Positions 17,170-28,971 of a stretch of DNA of 64,000 nt are shown piece after piece. Under the pieces are notes generated by a model, which did no database searches, was not told where the DNA came from, and saw only the letters and a program-made list of their open reading frames with translations. Within the stretch, counting starts at the first letter, position 1. Every line of letters starts with the position of its first letter. The translations under genes were made by a program, and so were the position numbers. Source of the DNA: Novosphingobium sp. PC22D (lineage in GTDB: Bacteria > Pseudomonadota > Alphaproteobacteria > Sphingomonadales > Sphingomonadaceae); NCBI RefSeq assembly GCF_002556635.1, contig NZ_MWMO01000003.1, positions 1 through 64,000 on the forward strand. Reading direction: 5' to 3'.

Positions 17170-19594
17170 GGGCGATGCGCGGCGCGAATGGACCGACTGG
17201 CTCGGGATCGCCGCCGCGCTCGCCGCGAGTACCGGGCTCGTCTGGCTGGCGAGCCGCGACCCGGTTCTGACCGCTGTCTTCACGGGCGGGCTTCTGGTCT
17301 TCGTCGTCGTGTTCGCCACCATGGCGCTGCGCCGCGCGGTCGAGACCGCCCAGGATTTCGCGATGCCCGACTGGTCGGTTACCGTCGCGGCGATCGAGCG
17401 GCCCGATACAGCGGTCGCGGTCGCAGATCGCGCCGGACGGCTGGTCTGCGCCAATGCGCGCTATCGCGAGTGGCTCGGCGCGGCCCACGCGCCGCCCCGC
17501 GCGGCTCCGGGTGATGCGGCGGGCGGCGGCGTGGGCGAGGCACTCGCCAATGCCGCCAGGGCCGCCTGGCGCGACGGCAGGGCGACGATCGAATCGCTCG
17601 ACAGTCCGGTGGCGGACGGTCCATCGCTCTGGCGGGTCGAAGTGGAGCGCGCCGGGCGCGGCGAGGATCACCTTATCTGGCGCTTCGTCCCCGACACCGC
17701 CGACGACCCGGTGGCGGAGCTCGTGCGGCGGCTCGACGGCAAGGCCGGCCGCACGCTCGCCAAGGCGGGCATATCGGCCGCGCTGGTCGATCCCGACGGG
17801 ATCATCCGCGCCGCCAGCGCGGGCTTTGCCGAGCGCGCCACCGGCGATCCTTTCATCGACACGACCGGGCAGGAGTTCGTCTCGCTGCTCCACCAGGACG
17901 AGGACGGGCGCATCGCCTGGGCGAGCGAAGGCGAGGGCGGGCCGCTGCTCACGCTCTACTACATCCCCATCGCCGATCCCGACACGGGCAAGGACCCCGA
18001 TCCCGAAACGACGCCGTCGCTGCTGCTGGTCGCCGATGCCGGGATCGGCGTGGGTGGCGGCAACGATCAGGGCGCCGCCGCGGTGCCGCACCTCGAATCG
18101 ATGCTGGGACAATTGCCGCTCGGGCTCGCCATGGCCAATCGCGACGGACGCCTACTCTTCGCCAATCCTGCCTTCATGCGCGCCGCCGGCCGCGAGGGGC
18201 AGGTCCCACCGACCTACCCGACCGATCTCGTCGTGCGCGAGGACAAGCGCGCGCTGTCCGAGGCAGTGCGCCGCTTCGGACAGGGCCCGGCGACCGCCGG
18301 CGACATCGCCATCCGCCTGAACGCGCAGCCCGACGATCCGGTCTCGCTCAGCCTTGCGGGCGTGCGCGGGCTCGGCGAGCCGGCGGTGCTGCTGGGCCTG
18401 ACCGACACCTCTGAGGAAACGCGCCTGCGCCGCCAGGTCGCGCAGGCGACCAAGATGCAGGCGGTCGGCCAGCTCGCGGGCGGCGTCGCGCATGATTTCA
18501 ACAACGTGCTCACCGCGATCATGGGCACCTGCGACCTCATGCTGATGCGCCACACGCCGGGCGATTCGGACTACGACGACATCCAGCAGATTCGCGCCAA
18601 CTCGAACCGCGCGGCGGCGCTCACCCGCCAGCTTCTCGCCTTCTCGCGCCAGCAGACGCTGCGGCCCGAGGTGATCCAGCTTCCCGATATCGTCTCCGAG
18701 ACCTCGCACATGCTCAAGCGGCTGGTCGGCGAGCGCATCCGCTTCGAGGTCACCCACGATCGCGATCTCGGCTCGGTCCGCGCCGATCCGCAGCAGCTCG
18801 GGCAAGTGATCATGAACCTCGTCGTCAACGCGCGCGACGCGATCCACGCGCGCGGCGACGGCAAGGGGCATATCGCGATCCGCACCCGGCGCGTGAGCGT
18901 GGCCGAAGTGCGCGCCATGCGCAGCGAGATCATCCCGGCGGGCGAGTACACCGCGCTCGTCGTCGAGGACGACGGCGGCGGCATTCCGCCCGAGCATCTC
19001 GGCAAGATCTTCGAGCCGTTCTTCACCACCAAGGAACAGGGCAAGGGTACCGGCCTGGGGCTTTCCACCGTCTACGGTATCGTCAAGCAGTCGGGCGGTT
19101 TCATCTTCGCCGATTCGGAAGCGGGCAAGGGCACGCGCTTCACCGTCTACCTGCCGGTCTTCCATGTTCCGTCCGGCTCCGCGCCGAGCGCGCCTGTCGC
19201 CGAAGTGCGCCACGAATGGGCTGGTGGCGGCCGGATCCTGCTGGTCGAGGACGAAGATCCGGTCCGCCTGATCGCCGAGCGTGCGCTTTCGCGCCAGGGC
19301 TACGAAGTCGTCGCCGCGCGCGACGGCGAGGAGGGGCTCGATCACGTCGCCAACGGGGGGGTGTTCGATCTCGTCGTGAGCGACGTCGTCATGCCCAGCA
19401 TGGACGGCCCGACCATGGCGCGCGAGATCCGCAAAGTCGCCCCGGCGATGCCGCTGCTGTTCATGTCCGGCTATGCCGAAGAGCAGTTGCGCAAGGAAAT
19501 CGGTATCGAACGCGCCTGGTTCATGCCCAAGCCGTTCTCGGTGCAGCAACTTTCGGAAAAGGTTGGCGAGGTCCTGGCGCTGTCGGCCGAGTGA
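17159..19594 (+). CDS. cckA: cell-cycle hybrid histidine kinase CckA
   Basis: Membrane-bound hybrid histidine kinase/phosphatase of 811 residues at the top of the CckA-ChpT-CtrA/CpdR phosphorelay of alphaproteobacteria. Two N-terminal TM segments (about 12-30 and 38-55) are followed by PAS-like regions, then the HisKA motif [17 protein letters not shown] with phospho-acceptor His445, the HATPase N and G boxes ([31 protein letters not shown]), and a C-terminal receiver ([12 protein letters not shown], acceptor Asp742 in [12 protein letters not shown], Lys in MPKPF). The HDFNN form of the H box and the C-terminal receiver are typical of CckA. I chose ATG 17159; it overlaps DUF2062 by 11 nt. CpdR, a downstream target, is encoded at 32290-32664. 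Confidence 0.94.
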   Translation: MSIEGDARREWTDWLGIAAALAASTGLVWLASRDPVLTAVFTGGLLVFVVVFATMALRRAVETAQDFAMPDWSVTVAAIERPDTAVAVADRAGRLVCANARYREWLGAAHAPPRAAPGDAAGGGVGEALANAARAAWRDGRATIESLDSPVADGPSLWRVEVERAGRGEDHLIWRFVPDTADDPVAELVRRLDGKAGRTLAKAGISAALVDPDGIIRAASAGFAERATGDPFIDTTGQEFVSLLHQDEDGRIAWASEGEGGPLLTLYYIPIADPDTGKDPDPETTPSLLLVADAGIGVGGGNDQGAAAVPHLESMLGQLPLGLAMANRDGRLLFANPAFMRAAGREGQVPPTYPTDLVVREDKRALSEAVRRFGQGPATAGDIAIRLNAQPDDPVSLSLAGVRGLGEPAVLLGLTDTSEETRLRRQVAQATKMQAVGQLAGGVAHDFNNVLTAIMGTCDLMLMRHTPGDSDYDDIQQIRANSNRAAALTRQLLAFSRQQTLRPEVIQLPDIVSETSHMLKRLVGERIRFEVTHDRDLGSVRADPQQLGQVIMNLVVNARDAIHARGDGKGHIAIRTRRVSVAEVRAMRSEIIPAGEYTALVVEDDGGGIPPEHLGKIFEPFFTTKEQGKGTGLGLSTVYGIVKQSGGFIFADSEAGKGTRFTVYLPVFHVPSGSAPSAPVAEVRHEWAGGGRILLVEDEDPVRLIAERALSRQGYEVVAARDGEEGLDHVANGGVFDLVVSDVVMPSMDGPTMAREIRKVAPAMPLLFMSGYAEEQLRKEIGIERAWFMPKPFSVQQLSEKVGEVLALSAE

Positions 19595-19714
19595 CCGCGT
19601 GATGTCGCCAGGCCGGAGCAATCCTTCCAAGCTCGGGCAAAACCCACAGGAATTAGGCCGTCGCGCTTGAAGGCCGCTGCGGCGGTTGCATAAGGTGCGG
19701 TAAGAATAGAGTAA

Positions 19715-19731
19715 TCGTTCCCCTCTTGTTC
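19715..19731 (+). promoter_or_regulatory. LexA (SOS) box of recA, GTTC-N7-GTTC type
   Basis: About 75-90 nt upstream of the recA start stands a direct repeat GTTC, seven bases, GTTC, the operator recognised by alphaproteobacterial LexA. A further GAAC lies a few bases downstream and forms an inverted repeat with the second GTTC. Coordinates are good to about one base. It should repress recA until DNA damage. Confidence 0.7.
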
Positions 19732-19803
19732 TATGAGAACAAATGCGATACGAAGCGCGTGATGTTGACCTTTCCGGTCGGCTCTAGCGAAAGGGGAAGT
19801 GAC

Positions 19804-20874
<1,071 letters not shown>

Positions 20875-20943
20875 TCGCGTCCTGACGGGACATAGCCGTC
20901 ACGCGGGCAGACGAACGGATCGCGCGAGAAGGGGAGCCGCTGC

Positions 20944-22224
20944 ATGCTGATGAGCCGACGCCGGATGGTCGCAGCCTCGGGACTGCTGGCCGCAGGTTTC
21001 GCCGTCAGTCACGGCTCGCCGCTCTTCGCCGCAATCGACGACGAGGCCTCCGATCTCTCGCCGATCACCGGCGGCATAGCGCCGATCGGCAAGGCCGAGC
21101 GCGAGGCGCGCCTGGCCCGGGCCCGCGCGCTGATGGACGGGAACGGAATCGACGCGATCGTGCTCGAGCCGGGCTCGAGCATGGTCTATTTCACCGGTGT
21201 GCGCTTGTGGCGGTCCGAGCGGCTCGCCGCGGCGGTGATCCCGGCAAGCGGGCCGCCGGTGATCGTGACGCCGTTCTTCGAACGACCCTCGGTCGCCGAA
21301 TCGCTCGAGATCGATGCCGAGATCCTTGTCTGGCAGGAAGACGAAAGCCCGACCGCGCTCATCGCGCGGCATCTGACCGAGGCTGGCCTGGCCCGGGCGC
21401 GGATCGGCTTCGAGGCGACGGTCCGGTTCTTCGCTAGCGACGGCCTGGCCAGGGCCCTGCCCGGCCTGACGATGGTCTCGGCCGATCCCGTCGTGCGCGG
21501 TTGCCGGATGCGCAAGACCGCCCCGGAGATCGCGCTCATGCAGGCGGCCAGCGACGTGACGATCGCGGCCTATGCCTGGACGATCCCCCGCATCCGCGAG
21601 GGCATGACCAATGTCGAGATCTCGCGCCTGATGGACGCCGCGACGCGAAGCCTGGGCGGTTCGCCCGAATTCTCGATGGTCCTCATCGACGAAGCGGCGG
21701 CCTATCCGCACGGCACGGGCAAGCCGCAAGTGGTGCGCGAGGGCTCGACCGTGCTGTTCGATTGCGGCTGCACCGTCGCCGACTACCAGTCCGATATCTC
21801 GCGGACCGTGTTTCACGGCGATCCCGATCCGGCGGCGCTGGAGACCTGGCACCTGGTGCGGCGCGGACAGGATACGGCCTTCGCGGCGGCCCGGCTCGGC
21901 GCGCCGGCCGGATCGATCGACGATCGCGTTCGCGAACTCTACGAGCGCAGCGGGCTAGGGCCGGGGTATCGTCTTCCCGGCCTTTCGCATCGCACTGGGC
22001 ACGGTATCGGCATGGACGGTCACGAGCCCGTCAATCTCGTCCACGGCGAGGAGACGCCGCTTGCGCCCGGAATGTGCTTTTCCAACGAGCCGGGCATCTA
22101 TCGCCCCGGGCATTTCGGCGTGCGCCAGGAAGACTGCTTTCATATGACCGAGACGGGCCCCCAGTGGTTCACCGTTCCCCCGGAAAGTCCCGATCAACTC
22201 GTCGGCTCGCCTGATCGTGAATAG
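20944..22224 (+). CDS. exported M24 family Xaa-Pro peptidase-like protein
   Basis: A 426-residue M24 (aminopeptidase P/prolidase-like) metallopeptidase. The N-terminus SRRRMVAASGLLAAGFAVSHG has a twin-arginine-like signal, suggesting folded export of the metalloenzyme. A creatinase N-terminal domain (MDGNGIDAIVLEPGSSMVYF) precedes the pita-bread catalytic domain with all five metal ligands in order: FDCGCTVADYQSDISR (two Asp), GHGIGMDGHE (His), SNEPGIY (Glu) and RQEDC (Glu). It cleaves X-Pro peptides. A second in-frame ATG (20950) two codons on is an equally likely start. It lies between recA and alaS without obvious functional link. Confidence 0.9.
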   Translation: MLMSRRRMVAASGLLAAGFAVSHGSPLFAAIDDEASDLSPITGGIAPIGKAEREARLARARALMDGNGIDAIVLEPGSSMVYFTGVRLWRSERLAAAVIPASGPPVIVTPFFERPSVAESLEIDAEILVWQEDESPTALIARHLTEAGLARARIGFEATVRFFASDGLARALPGLTMVSADPVVRGCRMRKTAPEIALMQAASDVTIAAYAWTIPRIREGMTNVEISRLMDAATRSLGGSPEFSMVLIDEAAAYPHGTGKPQVVREGSTVLFDCGCTVADYQSDISRTVFHGDPDPAALETWHLVRRGQDTAFAAARLGAPAGSIDDRVRELYERSGLGPGYRLPGLSHRTGHGIGMDGHEPVNLVHGEETPLAPGMCFSNEPGIYRPGHFGVRQEDCFHMTETGPQWFTVPPESPDQLVGSPDRE

Positions 22225-22286
22225 TGCTCAGTCTGACCGGCTGAATCCGCTTGTCGCTCCGGCGCGCAGCAACTAACTGCCCGTTC

Positions 22287-24941
22287 ATGCAGACGACCAA
22301 CGACATCCGCCGGTCCTTTCTCGACTATTTCGCCGCGAATGGCCACGAGGCCGTGCAATCGGCGCCGCTCGTGCCGTACAACGACCCGACGCTGATGTTC
22401 GTCAACGCGGGCATGGTGCCGTTCAAGAATGTCTTCACTGGTCTCGAGAAGCGCGCCACGCCGCGCGCGACGTCGTCGCAGAAGTGCGTGCGCGCGGGCG
22501 GCAAGCACAACGATCTCGACAACGTCGGCTACACTGCGCGCCACCACACTTTCTTCGAGATGCTCGGCAACTTCTCGTTCGGCGATTATTTCAAGGAACA
22601 GGCGATCCACCACGCCTGGACTTTACTGACTGGCGAGTGGGGCCTCGACAAGAGCAAGCTTCTCGCCACCGTCTACCATACTGACGACGAGGCGTTCGAC
22701 CTGTGGAAGAAGATCGCGGGCTTGCCCGAGGATCGTATCATCCGCATCGCCACCAAGGACAACTTCTGGGCGATGGGCGACGACGGCCCGTGCGGACCCT
22801 GCTCGGAAGTGTTCTACGATCATGGCGAGCATATCCCCGGCGGTCCTCCGGGCAGCCCCGACGAGGACGGCGACCGCTTTATCGAGATCTGGAACCTGGT
22901 GTTCATGCAGTTTGAGCAGGCCGCCGGCGAGATCGTCGGCGATTTGCCCAAGCCCTCGATCGATACGGGCATGGGCCTCGAGCGCATCTCGGCGGTGATG
23001 CAGGGCGTCCACGACAATTACGACATCGATACCTTCAAGATCCTCATCGCCGCGTCGGAAAGCCTCACCGGCGTCGGCGCCGAAGGAGATGCGCGCGCCA
23101 GCCACCGCGTCATCGCCGATCACCTGCGCTCGACTAGCTTCCTGCTCGCCGACGGCGTGCTGCCCTCGAATGAGGGGCGCGGCTATGTCCTGCGGCGGAT
23201 CATGCGCCGCGCGATGCGGCACGCGCATCTGCTGGGCGCGAGCGAGCCGTTGATGCACCGGCTCGTGCCCGCGCTTGTCGCGGAGATGGGACAGGCCTAT
23301 CCCGAACTCGGCCGCGCGCAGCCGCTCATTGAGGAAACGCTCGAGCGCGAGGAAATCCAGTTCCGTCGCACGCTCGCGAACGGGCTCAAGCTGCTCGACG
23401 AAGCGACCGCGACGATGGGCGAGGGCGGTGAACTGCCCGGCGAAACCGCCTTCCGGCTCTACGACACCTATGGCTTTCCCTACGATCTCACCGAGGATGC
23501 CTTGCGCGCGCGCGGCATCAGCGTCGATCGCGAGGGCTTCGACGCGGCGATGGCGCGGCAGAAGGCCGCGGCCCGCGCCGCCTGGAAGGGCTCGGGTCAG
23601 GCGGCCGACAACGAGATCTGGTTCGATATCGCCGAGCGCGAGGGCGCGAGCGAGTTCACCGGCTACACCTCGACGTCGGGCGAGGGCCGCGTCGTCGCGA
23701 TCGTCAGGGACGGCGCCGAAGTGCGCGCGGCGAACCCGGGCGACGCGGTCGTCGTCCTGACCAACCAGACCCCGTTCTACGGCGAGAGCGGCGGTCAGGT
23801 CGGCGATGCCGGGACGATCACCGACGGCAAGGGCCTCAAGCTGATCGTCGCCGATACGTCCAAGCCGCTCGGGCGGCTCCACGCGATGGCCGGAACGGTG
23901 GAGGCGGGAACGATCACGGTGGGCGAGACCGTCCATCTCGAGGTCGACGTCGAGCGGCGCGACGCGGTGCGCGCCAACCACTCGGCCACGCACTTGCTCC
24001 ATGCGGCATTGCGCAATCGCCTCGGCGATCACGTCACGCAGAAGGGTTCGCTCGTGGCGCAGGACCGCCTGCGCTTCGACTTCTCGCATCCCAAGGCGCT
24101 CGATGCCGAAGACATCGCTGCGATCGAGGCCGAAGTGAATGCCGAGATCCGTCACAACGAGCCGGTGCTCACCCGGCTGATGACCCCCGACGATGCGATC
24201 GCGGCGGGCGCGATGGCGCTGTTCGGCGAGAAGTACGGAGACGAGGTCCGCGTGCTCTCGATGGGTAGAATGGGCGAGGGTGGCCGCAACTATTCGGTCG
24301 AGCTTTGCGGTGGCACCCACGTCAGCGCGACGGGCGACATCGGCGTGTTCCGCATCGTGTCGGAGAGCGCGGTCAGTTCTGGCGTGCGGCGGATCGAGGC
24401 GCTGACCGGCGAAGGCGCCCGGCGCTGGCTGGTCGAGCGCGAGGAAGCGCTCAAGGCTACGGCTGCGGTGCTCAAGACGACGCCCGAGGACGTCGGCGCG
24501 CGCGTCGCGGCGCTGCTCGAGGAGCGCCGCAAGCTCGAGCGCGAACTTGCCGAGGCGAAAAAGGCGCTGGCGCTCGGTGGTGGCGGTGTCGCGGCGGCGG
24601 GCCCGGTCGACGAGGACGTCGGCGGGGTGCCGTTCTCGGGACAAGTGCTCGAAGGGCTTGACCCCAAGGAACTGCGCGGCTTGCTCGACCAGGCCAAGCA
24701 GCGCATGGGCTCGGGCGTTGCCGCGATCGTCGCGGTCAACGAGGGCAAGGCGAGTATCGCCGCGGGCGTTACCGACGACCTCACCGGCAAGATCAGCGCG
24801 GTCGATCTGGTGCGCAAGGGCGTCGAGGCGCTCGGAGGCAAGGGCGGCGGCGGCCGCCCCGACATGGCGCAAGGCGGCGGTCCGGATGGCGGCAAGGCTG
24901 TCGAGGCGATCGCGGCGGTCAAGGCGGCGATCGCGGGCTGA
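22287..24941 (+). CDS. alaS: alanyl-tRNA synthetase
   Basis: Class II aminoacyl-tRNA synthetase of 884 residues charging tRNA-Ala. The catalytic core begins [20 protein letters not shown] with [19 protein letters not shown]. The editing domain carries the zinc-binding [12 protein letters not shown] and CGGTH motifs. The C-terminal C-Ala/DHHA1 domain includes a Gly-rich stretch ([16 protein letters not shown]) that binds tRNA. Length and domain order are complete. I chose ATG 22287; the frame from 22251 adds an unconserved extension. The recA-alaS order is common in sphingomonads. Confidence 0.98.
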   Translation: MQTTNDIRRSFLDYFAANGHEAVQSAPLVPYNDPTLMFVNAGMVPFKNVFTGLEKRATPRATSSQKCVRAGGKHNDLDNVGYTARHHTFFEMLGNFSFGDYFKEQAIHHAWTLLTGEWGLDKSKLLATVYHTDDEAFDLWKKIAGLPEDRIIRIATKDNFWAMGDDGPCGPCSEVFYDHGEHIPGGPPGSPDEDGDRFIEIWNLVFMQFEQAAGEIVGDLPKPSIDTGMGLERISAVMQGVHDNYDIDTFKILIAASESLTGVGAEGDARASHRVIADHLRSTSFLLADGVLPSNEGRGYVLRRIMRRAMRHAHLLGASEPLMHRLVPALVAEMGQAYPELGRAQPLIEETLEREEIQFRRTLANGLKLLDEATATMGEGGELPGETAFRLYDTYGFPYDLTEDALRARGISVDREGFDAAMARQKAAARAAWKGSGQAADNEIWFDIAEREGASEFTGYTSTSGEGRVVAIVRDGAEVRAANPGDAVVVLTNQTPFYGESGGQVGDAGTITDGKGLKLIVADTSKPLGRLHAMAGTVEAGTITVGETVHLEVDVERRDAVRANHSATHLLHAALRNRLGDHVTQKGSLVAQDRLRFDFSHPKALDAEDIAAIEAEVNAEIRHNEPVLTRLMTPDDAIAAGAMALFGEKYGDEVRVLSMGRMGEGGRNYSVELCGGTHVSATGDIGVFRIVSESAVSSGVRRIEALTGEGARRWLVEREEALKATAAVLKTTPEDVGARVAALLEERRKLERELAEAKKALALGGGGVAAAGPVDEDVGGVPFSGQVLEGLDPKELRGLLDQAKQRMGSGVAAIVAVNEGKASIAAGVTDDLTGKISAVDLVRKGVEALGGKGGGGRPDMAQGGGPDGGKAVEAIAAVKAAIAG

Positions 24942-25063
24942 GGCGCGGGATCGCGCCAAGGCACCGGCAAGGGTGGCGAGATTTCGGCTCCACAGGCCTT
25001 CGGTGTGGTGATATCTTCCGGCTAGGCTTTGGCTGGCGGACTTAGCGGTCCGGGAGAGAACCG

Positions 25064-25591
25064 ATGCACCGAATCCGACTGCCCGCGGCGCTTGTCGTGC
25101 TCATCGCCGTTCCGTCGCTGGCGCAGGAAAAGGCGCCTCGGGACCCGCCGCGACCGGTGCCGGCGCCAGCGCCGTATCCGATTGCGCGCGCGGTCAAATA
25201 CCCCGAACCCGTCACGCTGGAGGTCGAGGTGCGCGACGGCAAAACGCTTCTCTGGTCCGGAAGTCTGATGGTCGGGGGACCTCGCAGCGCCAGTTTCAGC
25301 CAGTCGAAGAACGAATACTTGCCGCCATGCCCGGGTGAGGAGGAACTTACGAGCTGGGCCGCCCAGAACGGTCGCAGGACGTCGCTGCGGATCTCGATCA
25401 GTCCCGGGAGCCGCCATGCGCTACCCGATTCGTTTCGAGTCTCGATCAACTACGATTCCCCGAGCGACGATTGCGGGCAGCGCGGTTCGAACACGCTCGG
25501 TCTGGAGCGGGTGGTCACGCTTCAGCCCCGCACGAGCGACACGATTCGAGCCGGGAGCGGCCTGATGCTGAAGCTGAAGCGGCGCGACTGA
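25064..25591 (+). CDS. exported hypothetical protein
   Basis: A 175-residue protein with a signal peptide (LPAALVVLIAVPSLA, cleaved before QEK), a Pro-rich linker (PPRPVPAPAPYP), and a mature domain of beta-strand character (VTLEVEVRDGKTLLWSG, SFRVSINYDSPSDDCG) with two cysteines (in PPCPGEE and DDCGQ) that could form a disulfide. A good GGGAGAG ribosome-binding site precedes the ATG. I recognise no family. A periplasmic location is likely; it converges with the antiporter gene. Confidence 0.75.
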   Translation: MHRIRLPAALVVLIAVPSLAQEKAPRDPPRPVPAPAPYPIARAVKYPEPVTLEVEVRDGKTLLWSGSLMVGGPRSASFSQSKNEYLPPCPGEEELTSWAAQNGRRTSLRISISPGSRHALPDSFRVSINYDSPSDDCGQRGSNTLGLERVVTLQPRTSDTIRAGSGLMLKLKRRD

Positions 25592-25639
25592 CGCGGTTCA
25601 GGGGTTCGCGCTCTTGGATCGGGCTCTTCGATCCGGCGT

Positions 25640-27412
25640 TCAGGCCGTTTCTTCCTGCATGATCGCCGACTTGAGCTTCGGCCGGGAATCGAGGTGGCCT
25701 TCTTCCTTGATCATGTCGCGCATCTGGTCGCGCTTTTCGTGGATCGAGGCGATCACCGGGCCCATCGGCACGCCGAGGTCCACCAGCACCGCTTCCGACA
25801 ATTGCAGAGAGCTTTCGAGCGTTTCGGGCACCGCGTGGCTGGCGCCGACGCGGTAGAGCTCGGCGGCGTGCTTGGCGTCGCGCGCGCGCGCGATGATCGG
25901 CATGTCGGGGAACTGGATGCGCAGCCTGCGGACCAGGCGCTGCGCCGCGACGGGCTCGTCCATCGTCAGGATCACGGCGGTGGCCTTGTCCGCGCCGAGC
26001 CGGACGAGCGCGTCGGCCCGCGCCGCGTCTCCGAAGACCACGCTGTAGCCTTCCCGCAAGCCTTCGCTGACGAGATCGGTATCGCTGTCGACGGCGACAT
26101 AGGGCTTGTCGTGCGTCTGGAGCATGTCGGCAACGAGCCGGCCGACACGGCCGAAGCCGACGACGATCGCGCGGCCCCGGGCCGCATCCTCGCTCGCGCC
26201 GGCCACTTCCACGCCATCGACGCGCCGGCCCATAGCCTTCCCGGCCAGCGCGAGGAGCGGCGTCACCGTGAGGCCGATGGCGGTGACGATCTGCCAGAAC
26301 TGCGCGGTGCCCGGTTGGATGAGCTGGGCGCTGGTCGCCGCCGCGAGAACGATCAGCGTCGTCTCCGACGGGCTCGACATGAGGATGCCGGTCTCGGTCG
26401 CGGTGCCGCGCCGCGCGCCCATCAGCCGCAGCAACAGTCCCGTGACGCAGGCCTTTAGCGCGATCACGGTGATCGTGGCGATGAGGATCGGCACGATGTT
26501 GTCGGCAACCACGTTGATGTCGATGCTCATGCCGATCGTGATCAGGAACACGCCGAGAGCGAGGCCCTTGAACGGCTCCGTGATCTGTTCGACCTCGCCG
26601 TGATATTCGGTCTCCGCGATCAGCAGGCCCGCGATCAGCGCGCCGACGATCGGCGAGAGGCCGACCGCGGCGGTCGCGAGCGAGGCCACGATGACCACGA
26701 GCAGGCTGGCGGCAAGGAACAGTTCGGGGCTCTTGGTGCGCGCCGCCTGCGCGAAGAGGCGCGGCAGCAGGTAGCGGCCCAAGACCAGCAGCGCGACGAC
26801 CACCACCGTGCCGAGGATGAGCGTGTTGGCAAATCCGCTCCAGCCCCCTTCGGCGTGCGGGGCGAGCGCGCCGAGCAGGAAGATGATCGGCACCAGCGCG
26901 ATATCCTCGAACAGCAGCATCGAGAGCGCGGCGCGGCCGACGGGCGTGCTGGTGCTGGTGATCTTGAGCACCAGCGCGGTCGACGACAGCGCGAGCGCGA
27001 GCCCCAGCGCCAGCGCGCCGTCGAAGCTCTGCCCGATCGCAGCGAACATGAAGGTCAGCGAACTGCCGATCACGATCAGTTCGAGCGAGCCCAGTCCGAA
27101 GACCAGCCGGCGCATCTGCCACAGGCGCTTGAACGAAAGCTCGAGGCCGATCGAGAACAGCAGCAGGATGATGCCGAACTCGGCGAAGACCTCCAGCCCG
27201 CCCGGATCGGTAATGGTGATGTAGGACAGCCAGGGATAGTCGAACACGTAACGGCCGAGACCGAAGGGCCCGACGAGCAGCCCGACGAGGATGAACCCGA
27301 TCACCGGCGTGATCCGGAATCGGTTGAACACGGGGATGACGATGCCCGCCGCGCCAAGAATGACGAGTGCATCTGACATTACGGGCGAGTAGAGTTCGGC
27401 AGATCCGGCCAT
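25640..27412 (-). CDS. monovalent cation:proton antiporter with RCK domain (KefB/CPA2 family)
   Basis: Inner-membrane CPA2-type antiporter of 590 residues. About 12-13 transmembrane helices (residues 12-385) carry the family's GLELSFKRLW and TSPVGRAALSMLLFEDIALVP-type stretches. They are followed by a cytosolic RCK/TrkA-N Rossmann domain (IVVGFGRVGRLVADML, GDAARADALVRLGA) that gates transport by nucleotide or glutathione adduct binding. It lies close to KefB/KefC potassium efflux systems and the YbaL type. I chose the start at 27412 because GAGG precedes it; MSDALVILG at 27379 is an alternative. No KefF/KefG ancillary protein is adjacent. Confidence 0.92.
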   Translation of the reverse strand: MAGSAELYSPVMSDALVILGAAGIVIPVFNRFRITPVIGFILVGLLVGPFGLGRYVFDYPWLSYITITDPGGLEVFAEFGIILLLFSIGLELSFKRLWQMRRLVFGLGSLELIVIGSSLTFMFAAIGQSFDGALALGLALALSSTALVLKITSTSTPVGRAALSMLLFEDIALVPIIFLLGALAPHAEGGWSGFANTLILGTVVVVALLVLGRYLLPRLFAQAARTKSPELFLAASLLVVIVASLATAAVGLSPIVGALIAGLLIAETEYHGEVEQITEPFKGLALGVFLITIGMSIDINVVADNIVPILIATITVIALKACVTGLLLRLMGARRGTATETGILMSSPSETTLIVLAAATSAQLIQPGTAQFWQIVTAIGLTVTPLLALAGKAMGRRVDGVEVAGASEDAARGRAIVVGFGRVGRLVADMLQTHDKPYVAVDSDTDLVSEGLREGYSVVFGDAARADALVRLGADKATAVILTMDEPVAAQRLVRRLRIQFPDMPIIARARDAKHAAELYRVGASHAVPETLESSLQLSEAVLVDLGVPMGPVIASIHEKRDQMRDMIKEEGHLDSRPKLKSAIMQEETA

Positions 27413-27650
27413 ATGGCCTCACTATCCCACATCTCAGCGGTTTGTCACCGCCGGGAGTGTGCGATTGCGGAATAAAGGGGAGGGGGCCGGACAGGCACGA
27501 GCGCATCGTGGTCATGATTGCGTGACGAAACAGGGTTCATGTCCGCACGGCTGGAGACAGCCGCCCATTACGTTTAATATTCTCATCAATAATTCAGCTC
27601 TATTATGACTCCTGTTAGTTGGTAATTCGAGTTTTTCCGAGGCTGGCCAA

Positions 27651-28901
27651 GTGATCCGAAAATCTGCACTCCTGCTCGATTTCGATAATGTCTTTTCCGG
27701 TATATGGTCCCTCGACCAGGCGTTGGGAGAAAGGTTTGCGACCGAGCCGGTGGAATGGCTCCAGGCCCTCACCACGAGTTTCATCGATGCTGGCGCGCGA
27801 CGCTTCCTCACGCTTCGCTGCTATCTCAATCCGTCGGGTTATGTCGTCTTGCCGCAAACCGGGGAGCGCTATCACTTCGCACGCCTGCGGCCGGCATTCA
27901 TGCGCGCCGGGTTCGAGGTGATCGACTGCCCTGCGCTTACGCGCGCGAACAAGAACGCAGCCGACATCCGGATGGTTCTCGATGCCATCGACCTGCTCGA
28001 TCACCGCACGCGCTACGACGAGTTCCTCATCGCTTCGGGAGATTCCGATTTCACGCCGCTCCTGCGCCGGATTCGGGCGGACGACAGGCTGACCGGCATC
28101 ATCAGCCCCGGCAACCTGGCGAGCGCCTATGCGTCGCTCGCCGACATGATCCTGGGGTTCGATGAACTCCAGGCCCTGCTTCGTCCGGACGAGGCGAACG
28201 CAGCGGTATCGGAACCCGACGATGCCCGGGAGTTCGTCGAGCCGAACGAAAAGCTGCGCGTCCGCTTCGTTGAGTTCGTCTCAAAAGCCTACGCCGATGC
28301 ATCCAAGCCGATGAACCTGGCAAGTCTCGCGCACGCAACAAACCGCGAAGTGCCGGAAGCCAAGGCCTCGAAATGGCTCGGGCACGGCACCTTTGTATCG
28401 GCTCTGGAATCGCTATCGCTGCCCGGTGCGGCCATCACCAACCAGTACCTGTGGGACACGGACCGGCATCTCGATCCTGCGAGTGGGGAACGCCTTGACC
28501 TGCCGCCAGCGTGCCTGACCCTGGTTCGCGAACTGTCGGTTCCCCCGCTCGAGACCGCCAAATGGACATCGATATTCGAAGCTCTCGCCCGATACGCTGT
28601 CGAGCATGACTTCAACCTTGCGCAATCGACCGGTTGGACCCGCGACTATCTCACTCAGCGCGGTACCGAGGTTTCTCGAAAGGCGCTCGAATATGTCGTA
28701 CGCGGAACGCAGATGGGCGGTGCGCCATTGAACGCGGTTCCGCCTCCCGATGCCAACGCGATTGCCAATGCATTCCTGGGCAACCTGATTGCGAGGGGTC
28801 TCGCTGCCGCTGTCGAATTGTCGCGCGAAGACGAAGACGCGCTTGCGGGGTGGATGGGGCTCGCGATGATTGACGCCGGCCACCAGCAAGGGATTGCCTA
28901 G
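27651..28901 (+). CDS. NYN-domain putative RNase with LOTUS-like C-terminal domains
   Basis: A 416-residue protein. The N-terminal PIN-like NYN/LabA domain keeps the acidic metal-binding set: Asp10 and Asp12 in LLLDFDNVF, Asp105 in NKNAADIRMVLDA, Asp131 and Asp133 in ASGDSDFTPLLRRI. This fold is an endoribonuclease in characterised relatives. The remainder (about 200-355) contains two helical stretches resembling OST-HTH/LOTUS RNA-binding domains (KLRVRFVEFVSKAYADA and SIFEALARYAVEHDF to SRKALEYVVRG); this part is inference. The start is GTG 27651, preceded by CGAGG. The upstream region is unusually AT-rich for this genome. It stands alone between the antiporter and tonB genes. RNA processing, or defence against foreign RNA, are possible roles. 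Confidence 0.8.
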   Translation: MIRKSALLLDFDNVFSGIWSLDQALGERFATEPVEWLQALTTSFIDAGARRFLTLRCYLNPSGYVVLPQTGERYHFARLRPAFMRAGFEVIDCPALTRANKNAADIRMVLDAIDLLDHRTRYDEFLIASGDSDFTPLLRRIRADDRLTGIISPGNLASAYASLADMILGFDELQALLRPDEANAAVSEPDDAREFVEPNEKLRVRFVEFVSKAYADASKPMNLASLAHATNREVPEAKASKWLGHGTFVSALESLSLPGAAITNQYLWDTDRHLDPASGERLDLPPACLTLVRELSVPPLETAKWTSIFEALARYAVEHDFNLAQSTGWTRDYLTQRGTEVSRKALEYVVRGTQMGGAPLNAVPPPDANAIANAFLGNLIARGLAAAVELSREDEDALAGWMGLAMIDAGHQQGIA

Positions 28902-28971
28902 TGGTCCGATTCAGACATCCGAAAACCTCCGCGGCGCGGTTGCACTCGAATACCGATATCTTTTCAATCCG

